Source: Glossina fuscipes (Eukaryota; Arthropoda; Insecta; Diptera; Glossinidae). From it: a stretch of DNA of 64,000 bases. Numbering within the stretch: position 1 is the stretch's first letter; the number at the start of each line of letters is the position of its first letter. Location of the stretch: the NCBI RefSeq assembly GCF_014805625.2, contig NW_023998454.1, forward strand, positions 2,653,645 through 2,717,644, written 5' to 3'. Below are positions 37,663 through 51,400 of the stretch, in pieces. The notes below the pieces were generated by a model that was not told where the DNA came from, ran no database searches, and saw only the letters and a program-made list of their open reading frames with translations. The position numbers and the translations under genes were made by a program.

Positions 37663-40600
37663 AAGCGTTCGTAAGCAAATTGACGAATCATTCATTCATC
37701 AGAAAAATTGTATCTAATAAAATAAAACTCTATTTATAAATTTGTATTGCGATATTTTTTAACAAAAATAATGGAACGCAAAGAGGAAGTTGGTTGCGAA
37801 TTATTTATAATTTTATGTTGTGATATTCTTGACAAGACTGATGGAATGCAAAGAAAGTCCGAAGTAAATTTTTACTTATTTACTAGGTTAATTTTTTATA
37901 AAGTAACCCTCCGTGCGGACAATATTTCCGTGTGTTAACATATAATTTAAAATAAATTTGCTGTTAACAAAATTAAGCCAATGAAAAAGAAAAATAAACC
38001 ATTAGTTATTAATAATAATTATTTGTATTTCATTATAAAAATTCCAAAAATATAGTCAAATTCACTGTTCAAATATAAAGCAACCTTCGTCGTCAATTTA
38101 ATGAGATGTTTGACGATGGCATTGCATAAAAAATAATAATAAGTGTCCATAAATGCGTGCAGATGGTGGGCTAAGTACAAATTCTTTTCTTTGTTTAAGC
38201 ACACAGTGGAGTATTGTTTCTATTTAATTTTCCTTTATCAAGATTTCACACGCGAAATTTTCGAGTCAAATACAATGAAATTAATTTTGTGCTTGAGAAA
38301 TTTCCTTGAATTGTCCTTATGTGCCGATTGTAATCTGGTACGATCTAAGACGTTTTTTAATTCCCACAATTTTCAATTTTCTTGTAATCTGCTGACAAAT
38401 TCTTCGTGCCTCATAACATGAGTACTGAAGCTTTTCCTTTATATTAATTTAAGCAAACTTTAGCTGATTTTTATTTCAAGAACTGAAAGTCAGGATTCAT
38501 CTGCAATGATTTCATATGTTTATTTTATTTACATAACAAGTTTCGAAAATGTTTACTAGCTGCATTCAAGGTAACTTTCTTCTATGGCTAATCATGGCCC
38601 GAAGGGGACTATAGGTAGGATAAGGTGCAAAATGAACTAGAACTTATCGTCTGCCCGAAGAGGAAAATAATTTTACAAAATTTTTCTCAAACAAACTTAC
38701 GAAAGCTAAAAAAAAATAGTAATAAACAATTGGTGAAGAGAAAAAATTATTCTCTGAAAGAAGCAAAAAGACCATTCATAAGAGTATACAGCAAAGCAGA
38801 TTTTACTTTCAGAAAAGTCTAAAATGGGACACATAAGAATATACAGCGAAGTAAATTTTGCTCTTAAAAATATACGTCATCTTACACAAATAAATCACAT
38901 AAGTTTTTTATTTTATATAAAAATATCCTTTACACAGATGTTCAAAATTTGATAGAATATATTCCTTTTTTTGCAATCCCCAATATATCCCCACATATCT
39001 CTCCCATACAGAGGCAATCATATGCATCAAGTCTTAAATGATAAAACGCTTAACAACACCAACTCATTAAAGATTGTATTAGAAATTTTTCGCATATTTT
39101 CATTGAATTTTCTTCCAGAAATTTTTTGAGATTTTAATTGTTTATTTAGTAAAAAAAAAAAACAAAAGAAACGGTGTTTGATATTTTATAAAAAATGACA
39201 ACTAATTTCATCGAAGCAGTTTAGAATTTAATGCATTATTATAAAGATATTAAAAGCCCAGGAAAGAGTGTAAAAAAAAAGTAAATCAACAATAAGAAAA
39301 AAACAAGAATTTTAAGGTGTGCGTGTGCTTGTACATATGTAAGGTAACTAAATCAAAAAGAAAACTAGAGTTTCATATTTTATTAAAGAAAATCGTAAGA
39401 AGTTTGTATACACCACAAAAAAAGTTTTTAAAGAATTTATTTCCGTATTGATTCGTGATGAAAAAAATTAACTGCCCAAAGAAAAGAATGGTGCTTGCTA
39501 GTATATATTTGTTTGCATTGATTTTTGTATTTTTTAGTTTAGTGTGCATGCGTGTGTTTATAGGTGAACATTGAGTTGTGTATGTCATGTTTTTTTTACG
39601 TGGAAGTTAGTGACGTAGTGTCGGCAAAGCAATCGATTCAGTAAAGTGATTATTTCGATCTCAAGCTTTTTTATAATTTTTTAGAATTTTCTCTCTTAAA
39701 CTATCGAATAGATATTAATTATGTTAATACGATGTCGCTAACATCAATTTAATCATTTCGCGTTATGTCTGCATATTTTAATATTATTAAAAAAGCTAAT
39801 AAGAAACAATTTCACTTTCCCGTTTTAAAATAGAAAGAAAACAAATAATACATGCATTTATTATAAACAATATATTTTCTTTTTAGCATAACAATAGCTA
39901 TACCGATAACGTGCGAAAAATGTTAACTAAACGCATAAAAAAGATCTACATTCATATGGCTCTATTACTATTATATTTTCTTATATTAATTTTGATAAAT
40001 GTTATCAATAATACATATACCAATGACAAAGCCAAAGTTTCTTTGAATAACGGTAATATCCTTAAGGAGAGTTGCCAGTGAATACAAAAAAAAAATGCCC
40101 TTGTTTTTTAATTAATTATAAAAATTAAAAAAAAAAAATTCTCTTCCGATCCAATTTCTTGTTTGGCATTGTAAATTCGAAGCAATGTTAGGAGTTTGTA
40201 TAAAAATTTAAAAGTTATAACTGAAAACAACTGCAACTTACGTAAAAAACCAGATAGGGCAAATGTATCTACCGCAAAACCAAATGTCTGCTACCTACTG
40301 TTTTAGAAAACATCGTACAAGAAAAACATCATAATTTTAAAAATATAGTGGAAAAAAGAAAAAGTCATGAAAAATAATACTTATTATTGAAAGTCAGTAA
40401 AAAGTGAAAACTTTATTAATTTTAACTGTAGCACACGCGAATTATAAATTTTCTTTTGTTCCCATAAACAGAGAAAGAAAAGCACAAAAAAAAAAAAGAA
40501 AAAACTATAATCAACGATACAGAAAATTTGATTTTACAATAACAAGACAACACCATAGTTGTTAGATATTCATATTTTTTCAATCAGTACTTCAGATAAC

Positions 40601-40878
40601 GTACCAAAAACAGAATTTAGTAAAATATAATTATAAAATTTTTTTCTGCTAATGGAACTTTCTTATTTGAGTCACACCCACCAAAAACTGTTTTCCGTCG
40701 ATTTTCTATAATACATTAATATACGGGTTTTTTGCATTTTCTTCTACAGCTGCTAAAAACTTCCAGACGTTTAATTATCAATGCCGTAATACTCATTTAT
40801 ACTGAAATTTATGCATTTTTCAACGCGGATTCAACGATAGCTTTGTTTTTATAAAAATCGTAGACTAAAGAGTAAATA
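37215..40878. other. Intergenic DNA between the takeout-like gene and myosin XVIII
   Basis: No supported gene. It holds AAT repeats directly after the takeout-like stop codon, a (GA)14 microsatellite at 37632-37659, and long A/T-rich tracts. The 5' UTR of the myosin gene probably starts somewhere in the right part, but no clear promoter elements can be fixed. Confidence 0.45.
37632..37659 (+). repeat. (GA)n microsatellite
   Basis: About 14 perfect GA units, 3' of the takeout-like gene. Confidence 0.9.
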
Positions 40879-43800
40879 ATGTTTAATTTTATGAAAAAAG
40901 GCGTAGCTGTAGCCAGCGGAGCAGGAAGTGATCGGGAAAAGGCCGAACGCGAGGAAAAAGAGAAACGTAAAAGAGAAAAGAAGCTGCGTAAAGAGGCTAA
41001 AAATGCTACCGGTGTACCAGGAAGTATGAGTACCGAAGAGCTACTGCGACTCGACGAGGTGAGTAGCATTTGTTAATAATTCTGTTTAAATTCCACTTTC
41101 AAGCGTTCGTTGCCCCGTTTTTAGGTAAGACGTTCCTTGAAGATCCGTGGTAGACGCAAAGAAAAGGAGAAACTTCCAAGTGGTATAACAGCCGATTATA
41201 GCGCAGAGTTTTTCGCCGCTTTAAACGCTGACAACGGTAGTAGCGTTGAATTGGATCGTGGCAATGAGGAAATTGTTGCATCTGTAACCACTACCATTGA
41301 AAGTCGTCATAATGGTGGTGGCTCGACTGTACATTCCATTTCCGAAACTATGTCCCCCCATAGCAATGCCAGTGGTGATAACCTAAAGGTACATATTTAT
41401 TAATTTCTAGATTTACAGTGTTTAAAAATGTGAAAGTACATTTGCAGAACCGTTTCATGTCCTCTGTTCCACCAAAACCTCCGAAACGTGGTATACTCAA
41501 AGGATCTCGCAGCAATGCTAGTAATATTCATGAGGAAGTTGTCGTAACTTCCCCTGAGGCCCAAATACTTGTTATACGTAACACAATGCAAAATGAGCTC
41601 TTATTTGATGGCAATCGTAGTATGTGTGGGGCCGGATCTATAGGTTCCAATTCCAGTCAACATTGTACATCTTTTACTTCGGTGGAGAGTTTACGTAGCG
41701 ATGAAGGCGGTATACAACGAGCTATGACTTTGCCCACCAGTGCTCGTTATACCTCACATGTACCGCACAGTAATCTTCGGGTTATGACGTCACCTTCTCC
41801 CAGTGCAGATAGTCTTACAGATACAACAAATTCCTCATTTGCCACACCACCGTTCTCCCTTAGTCCCGTCGGCGAATCTCAAGGTATAGAACGTTGGTCT
41901 AGGGTGCAGTCGTTCGATGACATAGACCTTCCCTTACCTCTCATACGCCTGGTCAAATTACCACCGCCTCGCCAATTAACTATACGAAGACAAAAGTCTC
42001 CACGCCAAGATTTTGGCTTTAGTTTGCGCAAGGCCATTTGCTTAGATCGTACGGAATCATTGACGGCGCCTGCGTTTAAGCCGGTCATATTTGCTGAGCC
42101 AGGTGCTGGCGGTGGTTCAACAGGTCTTTTACCTGGTGATCGCCTACTGAAAGTAAACGGTACATCAGTTAATGAATTATCTCGTGAAGTAATCATAGAA
42201 ATGATACGTAATAGCGAAGACTCAGTAACCGTTGAGGTGAGCTAAACATTTTAAGGAATTCTTATCACAAACTAACAAAATTGATGACATTTCTTAGGTG
42301 CAACCTGTGCCTGAGTTAGTGGAACTAAGCCGACGTTGTATGCCTCAGGGTACTGATGAAAATCATGATCGATCCAATTTAAACGCGACCAATTGTAATA
42401 CTTTAAAACGCAGTGCTAGTAAAAGATTAAAGGTAAGTCAAAAATTCATAGAGAGGCTGAGAAAAAGTATCGTATGCATAAATGCATTGGTTTTATTCTT
42501 CTCAAACCAATTATACCGGTTTCATTACTTAATTCACATACACAACAGTATGGTGGATATGAAAAATTGCTATTTTTGTTATTGCAACAATGATACGTCT
42601 ATGGAACCAACTGACATATGAACGCATATATTCGTGTTTAGTCTTTTCTTGGGCTGCAAACTTATCTTCTATGGAAGATAAAGAATGCAACTGAACTCTT
42701 AACACAGGCCTGCATACACATGAAAAAGCTTTACCAATGTTAATGCTAGAAATAAAACAAAAGAATAAACTCTTTGGAATTTTCAATTTAAAATGTATAG
42801 AGGCGTGTAAATGTTAAACAAGTGCTTTCAGTTGCCTTATCTTCATTCATTTGTTAAGAGTCGTATGTACGCGAGACGAAGTTTGTGCGTGCCTATGTGT
42901 AGGTTTTATCATAAAATAAAATATTTCTGCGTTCATTGTCTATGGGTGTCTTAATTATTTAGCGCAGCCGCTTTTTGATGTTTAGGCCAATTTAGCATGC
43001 ATTGAAGGGATGTATTCAATACCGCAATTGTCTTAAATAGTTGAATGGTGAAATAACCGATAAATTTTTATTGATTGCCGAATGATAGAGATACTAATTT
43101 CTTCATTGATTTTCTAATGTTTAAGATGAGAAAGGTCGATTCAAACCATACCCATCTAGCTGTCATTGTGTTTTTTCCGAAATTCGAAAGTTTGGATTTG
43201 TATTTTCAATTGAATTTTACAAATTAAGTTTAGTAATTGGAAACATTGTAGGGGTCATAGTTCCACATGAAATACCCTACATTACTTCACTCAGTATAAT
43301 TGCTCCCTACAACGACTTTTGAAAATAACTAAACTAAACTTTCTCTGCATACAAAAGTTTTGCTTTTCACTTATGTATATAAGTAAACCTAACTGATAAG
43401 AATCCCTACTTGTGTATATAAGTAAACCTAACTGATCCGAAATTCTTACTGTCAGTTTTTTTAATAAATTCCTACTATGGACCAGTTTTTATTGTAAAAT
43501 ATGAAAAATTAAACCGTCTTTTGTAATGGCTTACTTTTCATGAGAAATTTTATATGAAGTGGGGTCCAAGAAATAGACCTAAGTGGCTTAAATTATTTAA
43601 TTTAATTTTTATGTCAAGTGACAATCATGAGCAAATTTTCGTCATAAAATGTCAACAATTAAGCCTTTTTGGCGTAGAAAAACTTACATTTTCTGAGAAT
43701 TCTTACATGCGGTGGTATGCAAAGAAAAGGTCTATGTCCTATTTACGCTGTAAAGGTTGAGTTTTCTTAGGAAAGTTATGTCAGGGGGGGCTACAAAAAT

Positions 43801-46800
43801 TGCCCCTGCCTTCATACCAATTTACAATTTCGAAATACTATTACACAGCGACTTTTTACGGAAACTTTAAAAAATTGCATCTATTTCCACATAAAGACTT
43901 CTCAAAATAAGGCGTCGTACCTATATGCACGTTTTCAATAACTTTCGTTCTTGGGTCAAAGCGCATCGAGTTCCCGAATTTCGTTAAAAAATCTCAAAAA
44001 TTACGACATTTAGATTAAATACAAGTTTAGATGACAGACATCAGCCGGGCACACTTAAACACTTCCGGGTGTCACACACTTCCGCACAAAATTAATATAC
44101 CCTGTGCTATAAGTGGTATGGGGTATAAAAATACGTAAAGAAAACTGTTTTCATTTTAAACTTAACACATTTTGTAGACAACGATTTGAGAATTGCAGAT
44201 CATCAGCAAAGTCCCACTATAAATGCCCCAGGCAGGCATATTTAGAAGGTATAACAATGTGCGTCGTTGAGTAAAATTATTCGAATATTAAACCAATAAA
44301 TTGACATTTTGTCGTGTTGTAGCATTATATTCTTTTGGATTCAAGAATCTATTCAGTTCTATGAATTTCGCTATAAAAAATACGCTTACATGACGGTGTT
44401 TGAACATGTATTTTAAAGAAGAATCCAATAAATGCATTAGGTGATCTGCACAAACATTCGTTGGGACGAGCATAATGATTTGCTAATGGCACATTTTTTT
44501 TTAGCAAAGGTCAGTTTTCGGTAGTAGTTTGAATTATTAAAATGCGCCGTAGTTTTGTTAATAGAACACCATCCTCAGCAAAAATACCAAGTACTACACA
44601 TTTACCACAAGGATACTCAAGAAGCGTAGATTCAGATAGAAGTGTTATTTATTGAAAAAAAAAAGAAGAAAAACAGACAAATAAGTCTTATATTGCGTAT
44701 AGGGGATGTAGCGGCCATTCGTGATTCGTATCAAGGTGAATATCAATTCTCATTAAAAACTATATATAAAAATCTTGAAAATTTCCCAACATTTTTGAAC
44801 GTCAGTCAGTCAGTATTTTAGCGTCTCCCTAACTAATTTCAATTACTTTTGAAATAAACTAAATAAACTGAAAGTTTTCCTCATGCTTCTCATAAGCACT
44901 CATACTTTACTCAAGTTGTCGTAAATTAAAAGAAAAAAAAAGCGGTATGCAAAAGCCTCTGCCCTTCGACGATGCCAGCGCAGTTACGTTTTAATAAATG
45001 CAGTCACCAAATACTCGTATGCTAAGTGAGATGTAGTAACACTTATTATTAGTGCTGAAGTGATCAGCAACAAGTTCTAAGAGCGAATGAAAACAAAGAG
45101 ACATTTTTCTAGATCAGATGTTCCTAATCGTTGCGTAGTAAAGTTCTTAAGAATACCTTTAAAGTTGAAAATTGTTCGAAACATTTTTTTCGAGTAATTT
45201 TGCTTATGTGATGAGTTTATGTGTTAAACTTTCTCAGATTGATATCTCACCTATTTTTATGTTCTCTAATTGGAAATATCAATATTTCGTGTACTTCCGG
45301 GTCTTGTTGTCATAACGAATGTACAGTTTTCTTCTGTTCTCCTTTAGTTCCAATAATAAGAGTATACACAAACAACAAAAAGACAAAGTCGTAATAAAAA
45401 ATGGTATATCAGCATTTGTTTATCAACTTACCGGTTCCGCTTTTATAGACTTGTTTCTGACTAATTCCGACTTTTTTTGCCTCCTTTTGCCTTGAACCTA
45501 GCACATAGAAAATATTGAGCCTTTTCAGCGCATAACCAAATTCATACACATTGCATATATATCAAAAGTATCAGCGTCAGGAGCGAGGTTCTGTAAAAAT
45601 AATTTTTTTCCTACAAGGATTATTTCTCCGACTACAAAGTTTTTTTGTTTTTTGAAAGTAAAATACGTGTTTTAATGTACAGTCTGCAAGGAGTATTGCC
45701 AAATAAATAGAGCTTTAAAACAATTTTTAAGGAGTTACAGCTTGCTTTCCTTAATGTCTAGGCGATTACGATGAAATCGTTGATCAAGAATGTATGTCGT
45801 GGAGTTTCTCCTACATGGTTCGGGTCAATATCGTAAAAGGACAATGTATGTCCATCTTTTGATTTCTTTTTTCAAACTGAATACAGTTGTTCTAATAGGA
45901 TCAAAAAGCTTTCATGACGATGAGAAACTTTGATTCACTGAAATTATCGACATTTCATTTTTATTTCATTTATTCTTTTATTAAGCAACACACTAGAAAG
46001 CCCTAAGCCTATTTTCTAGTTGAAGAGATACAGTTTCGTGCAAAAAGAAACTATAACATAAGTCCACTCTGAAAATTACCAAAAATCAGTGAATATATAA
46101 GTAAGCCAGATGGTTGGTAATGTAGTCATCTTGCTCCATAAAGTTTGCAATTATCAGTTCCTACCAACAACAAAATCCATCTTATAAGCTTGCTAGTGCT
46201 GTTAATTTCCTCTAAACGTATTCAGAGAATCTTTGAATTATTTCAGACTCAGTGATAAGGCATTCCAATATGTAGCAATACAAACAATAAAATTTCGAAT
46301 CAATAAAAGATCGTTCGGCTGATAAGCTAGACAAACGTGGTATTGATATGAAAGGGTTTCTGTTCGATCTAGAAAATTGCAGCCATTCAGTTAAAAGGCT
46401 TGAGGATCGAGTTTGAATGAATTTGTAGAGATATATAAACAACCTGAAATTTAGATAATCGAGAAAGAAGAATTTTAGGGAACCATGAACTAAGGAGCAG
46501 AGATAGTCTGTGAGTGTGACGCTATAAACGAAACGTTTTACATTTTACAGACAATAAATTAGTTTGAAAAACGCTGCTTTTAGTAAACAAACATAAATTG
46601 TACTCATTTAAAGAACGTACTTAACGTAAACTCAATTACACTAGAATTTGTTAACTTTACTACACTTTTCATTAAGTGTAGACCGTAAAGCAATAACTCC
46701 AATGTTCTGCTGGCCGAAGCTGAAAGATATTGTGCTGTTATTTTGCTGCCTATGTTGCTTTGCTGCTTTCTGTCAATGCTAGGGCGCAGCCATAACCCAG

Positions 46801-48451
46801 CAGTCAACGGCCAACTTATTTATCCGTATGTATGCGCAAAGTTCGTCTAGACATCAGTGCATTGGGAATCGTTTCCACGAACGGTACTTGTAACGCTTGA
46901 TTTAAAGCGAACTGTTTTTCTCGTAAACGATTTTTGTCGATCACACTTATAAATTCCAGCCTATGGTGTTGAAGAGAAAAGTGTTAATTCAGAATTTTTT
47001 ATGAATGAATTTCAATGAGTTGTTCTCCGCACACACCTCTAAGGCGTTATACAATATTTAGATTATTTCTTGTTGTTTTACTTTCGTGGCTGGATAATGC
47101 ACAGATTTTGCAAAAAAAAAAAACTGGTCTCGAAATGCTGATTTTGTAAGATACGGCTGCTACTGCTGCTGCTGCTAAAGCAATTGCTACAGCATTTTAA
47201 AGCACAAAGTACATTAAATAAATTATTGTTGGTGTTGTAAGATGAAATGAAATTATTAAAGTAATCATTGTTATTAAACAAGCTGTGTCATTGCTGTTGT
47301 TCTAGCAGAACAATTATAAGTATAATGTATTTATAATATAATCCGACGACCAACACCATTCAAAGCAATCAAGTCTATTTACCTCTAATCATATTTAAAA
47401 TCTCACGTTTCTTTTATGTGAAAAAATAACAAAAAAAGAACAAAGTTGCATATGAAACTAAACAAAATCCGGTCTTTTCAAAATTGATTATTCATCGATC
47501 GCACATCATTGATATAGAGCAGAGATGGCCAACTTTGCTTATATGCTAATGACAACTTCTTGAAATCAGACGTGGTCGGTTGGTTTAAAATCTGGAAAAT
47601 TAAGGAAGAAAGGTGAAGCTGAGATGGCACTTTCGGCCACGTCTCGCAAAGTCATTACTGAACTTGGGGATCAGTCAAACAGTACTTCGCGATCGATGCG
47701 AAGAATTATTTCCAATCAACACACATTTTTTTAAGCTATGTCGTGAAAACTGCAGGATGGTGGATTTCCTCTTCCTTCCTTCAATCGCAAACTGTTTTTT
47801 TTTTTTTGCTATTAGAATTTTCTCTTTTGGTGGCGACCGACATGTTGGCCATACCTTCTAAAGTATATATAAATGACGTATAATGTTTGAGCAGCATTTA
47901 CATACTTATTTGTCAGCAATTTTCGGGTGATCCCCTAGGCATTTAATGCATACATGTATAAACAGAAAACGGCGTTAACGTGTAAATGTCATGAATTGTT
48001 GGACAATTTGCTGTATTGCTTATAAAACGACATGATACGAGAGAAAGATATAGTATAGCGCCAAGCGGTACAACATTCATCTACAATGCATTTAAATTGC
48101 GCCCTTCATTTAACTGCTAAACAAAACATACAAAAAACAATCCTTCACTGACATTGTTAGTTATACACTCAGACCAATGACGCCTAATTTGAAACCATCA
48201 AAGTAAATGACATTTTCTGACCAAGTACGAAATATGAATGAAACGTAATGTGATATGCTTGTATGTAGATAATAATACCTCCTGCTGAATGTCTACCATT
48301 TATATCTACTTATACATATTGATGAACAAGCGCATGCATAGTTAACTCATGGGCGAATTAACACAAGCATCTCATATACGAATAGTTTTTGTCGGTTTAA
48401 GAGATTTCTGTTTTGGTATATATATATATATATATTTGGTATATATATTGG

Positions 48452-48482
<31 letters not shown>

Positions 48483-51400
48483 ATTTTTCGTTCGAGTCTC
48501 CGTTGTTTTTAATGTCTACGATTCTCAAGGTTGTCGTCGACCATTGTAAGTTTGAGTTGGACTTTGGAAGAGTAGTGTTATATTTGTATAAATGGATGAA
48601 ATGTTTTATGCTTGAAGTGTTTAACTATTATCTCTAGTAAGAGAATGAAATGAATGAATAACTTAAATGCGAATAAGTTAACTTAACTAATGTCGTCTGG
48701 TGTTGGTGGATAGGTACTAGATTGTAAGACGCGGCATGATGTGTTGTTAAATGGTGTTTGTTTACTACCTTCAAGTGCTTAGTTAAAAACAAAGATATTC
48801 ATATAAGGCTAAAATGTAATAAATTTTATAAACTGGGAAATTAATAACTACAAGAATAACTTAAGAAAGTAAAACAAACTTATATGATTGTGCGTTTAAA
48901 AAATTTAATGTAATCGATATTAAAAAAAAAAAAGTTTGCAAATGTTTCTGTTACCGAAAAGTTTTGAGCATACTATTCGCTCACCGATAATACCGGCAAC
49001 ACCAGCCCAACCCGGTTCCGGTTTAAATCCGGAATTTCATAAAGGATGCACGGGTAAGGCGCATGCCTGCGGAACTATTAAAGCCAAAATACAAAAACTC
49101 AATACAACTGCCAAAGGCGACAAGACGCCACGTAAAAGCAGCATGAGCTCGGAAACGATAAGTGATAGCGGCTCGGAGAATTCTTCAATGTGGCCGCATT
49201 GTTCTACTGATGGCTTAATAACGGCTAATCAAACTAATGGTAAAATGCTTACCAAGACGGACAGTATATTAAAGAGTCACGCTCGCGAATCTTTAGCAAA
49301 TAATTCAAAATTGACGAAAACTTTAGGAAATAAGTCACCAGTAGCGGCCAGACGTCTGTTGAAAAACACACCTTCACCAGTGCTCAGTCGAAAAACAAGC
49401 ACTACAATAACAGGCACACGCACACGCTTACACAGCGAAGGAGATAAAAACTTTGAAGGTGGACGGCAATCGCCGTCTTCTAATAGCGTTTCAGTGCCTC
49501 TCTCAACATTTGAACGCACACAAAAGTATCGCAGTTTTCGTACCACTGGTAAATCTAAAGCGAATTCGGTAACAGTTGCTAATAACAGCAGCCATATAAG
49601 ACCGCCGTGGAATAGTGCGGCGTCTGGAGCAAAGCCACAATATGCAATGGGTAATATGGCAACGAATGCGGGTATTCTTCTTACAAATCGTGCAATGCGC
49701 TCATCTATAAGAAGACGCAGCGATACGATACAATGGCAATTATTGTGGGAGCGTTCACTGCATATGCGTAGTTACGGTTCAACGGGCAACAGTGGTTTAC
49801 ACAAAAACTATGACGAGACAATTAGAAAAAAGGTTTGAAACACTTTTCATACTTACACTGAACTTTTGTTGCATTTTATAAGACTACGAGATATAGCTAA
49901 ATAATATTATTTATAATCATTCATGTTCTCATATTTGTTAAATCCGAAAAATTTCTTTTATATTTATAAAAGTCACCCCTATTTCACAATCGCATGGCTC
50001 CTTTAAAGTGGGCTGCTTCCAAGAAACGAAGTTTACGTTGGAAATTATATATAAGTACGCGATCTTATATACGATATTCCTCTTAACACTGGTTTTCTTG
50101 GGAGATACCAGAAGTTTTTGTAGGAAACAAACTTTTTAAAATATCCATTCTTATCACTTTGTTGAAACTAAATTCAAAAATTATTGAAATCGTTCCGTGT
50201 CCCGTATTCATGACTTCTAACTAGTAAAAAATCGATTACAAAAGTTGTTAGTCAAAGTACCCAGAATTATTTGGAATACTTATAAAAATTCGACATACGA
50301 ATTGAGTGTATGTCTACTACCTATGGACAGAAAAATTTATGCCACGGAGATTGTAAAAGGTAGACTGCAGGAAGCTCACATAACATTATAGAAGATTGTA
50401 TTTTGCTGTGACAGCTTTATCATGTGGACAGTGAAATAGGTGCGTTGTCTTTGATATTGTGATAAGTAAAGTGTTTTACAATATTTTGATGTAAAAGTTG
50501 ATTGTAAAGGTAAATAGTATTTTTGGAGAACGAAGCGCAGTGTAAATTAATTCTTTTACTAATATTACATGGATTGAGCACATTATTGCAACTAAGACGA
50601 AAGACGGCTAGATCAGATCAATTTCAAAATCAGAGGAAAACGTACAAATTTTATTATGCATATATCGAAAGTATATACATTTTGTGTTGGATATTGGATA
50701 TTGGAACTGGATTTGCAATTACATATTATTATTATTTTTTGTTTATCAAAATCTTGCTGCGATTTAGATCTCTTAGTCTGCTTAGTCATACTTTTTGGTA
50801 AATTTTAAGCTTGAGACACTGAAATTGAAAACTGAAATTTTATAGGCTTCCCACCCATGTATTTATGATTCAACCTACAATTTGGCGTCGAGACAATGTA
50901 ACATATACCTTACTCCCCTCATTACTATTATTATTACTCTTTTAGGGATAACTTCATGCTCGACATTATCCCCTAAAGCAGCGAATTGCTACTAAAAACA
51001 AAAAAATAATGGAAAAACGTTTTAGCATCTCTTGAAGTAGTAGTGGTTAAAACGGCTGCTCTCGAGTGCGGAGCTCAACTATTGGAAAACGTTTAAGAGT
51101 CGTTGCATGGAATTCTTACAGTGCAATGAGATCACATTATTTTCAAGAAACTGCCGACGTTAAATTTTTTGTTTTCTATAAGGCCTAAGCGTTCTTCATG
51201 AAGAAGCGCGTATTTAATTTAAGGTTTTTCATCGGAGTGGCACAAATTTTATTAATGAGATCTTGTCATTCCTCTATACATAGAATGGGAGGAGGTCCAA
51301 TTGTATGAATTTTGCCCACTTTTTTTGTAATAAGTGATCAAGCATAGCATTTGGCTTTTACAGATGACCGCTCGTACCATATTCGTCTCGCAATAGCACA

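Larger units (their letters stand above)
42433..48941 (+). other. Myosin XVIII intronic DNA between the PDZ exons and the alternative exon
   Basis: No convincing gene besides the small ORF at 44542. Structures seen are an imperfect tandem duplication at 43371-43449 (period about 39, TGTATATAAGTAAACCTAAC), a family B repeat at 44070-44131, GCT repeats near 47157-47175 and TA-rich tracts at 48416-48478. Confidence 0.45.

Noticed and set aside
41879..42196. 105-codon minus-strand ORF over the PDZ exon
   Set aside because: Antisense shadow of the PDZ domain coding exon.
47157..47175. GCT repeat as a coding polyamino acid tract
   Set aside because: The surrounding frames are short, A/T simple sequence, with no gene structure.
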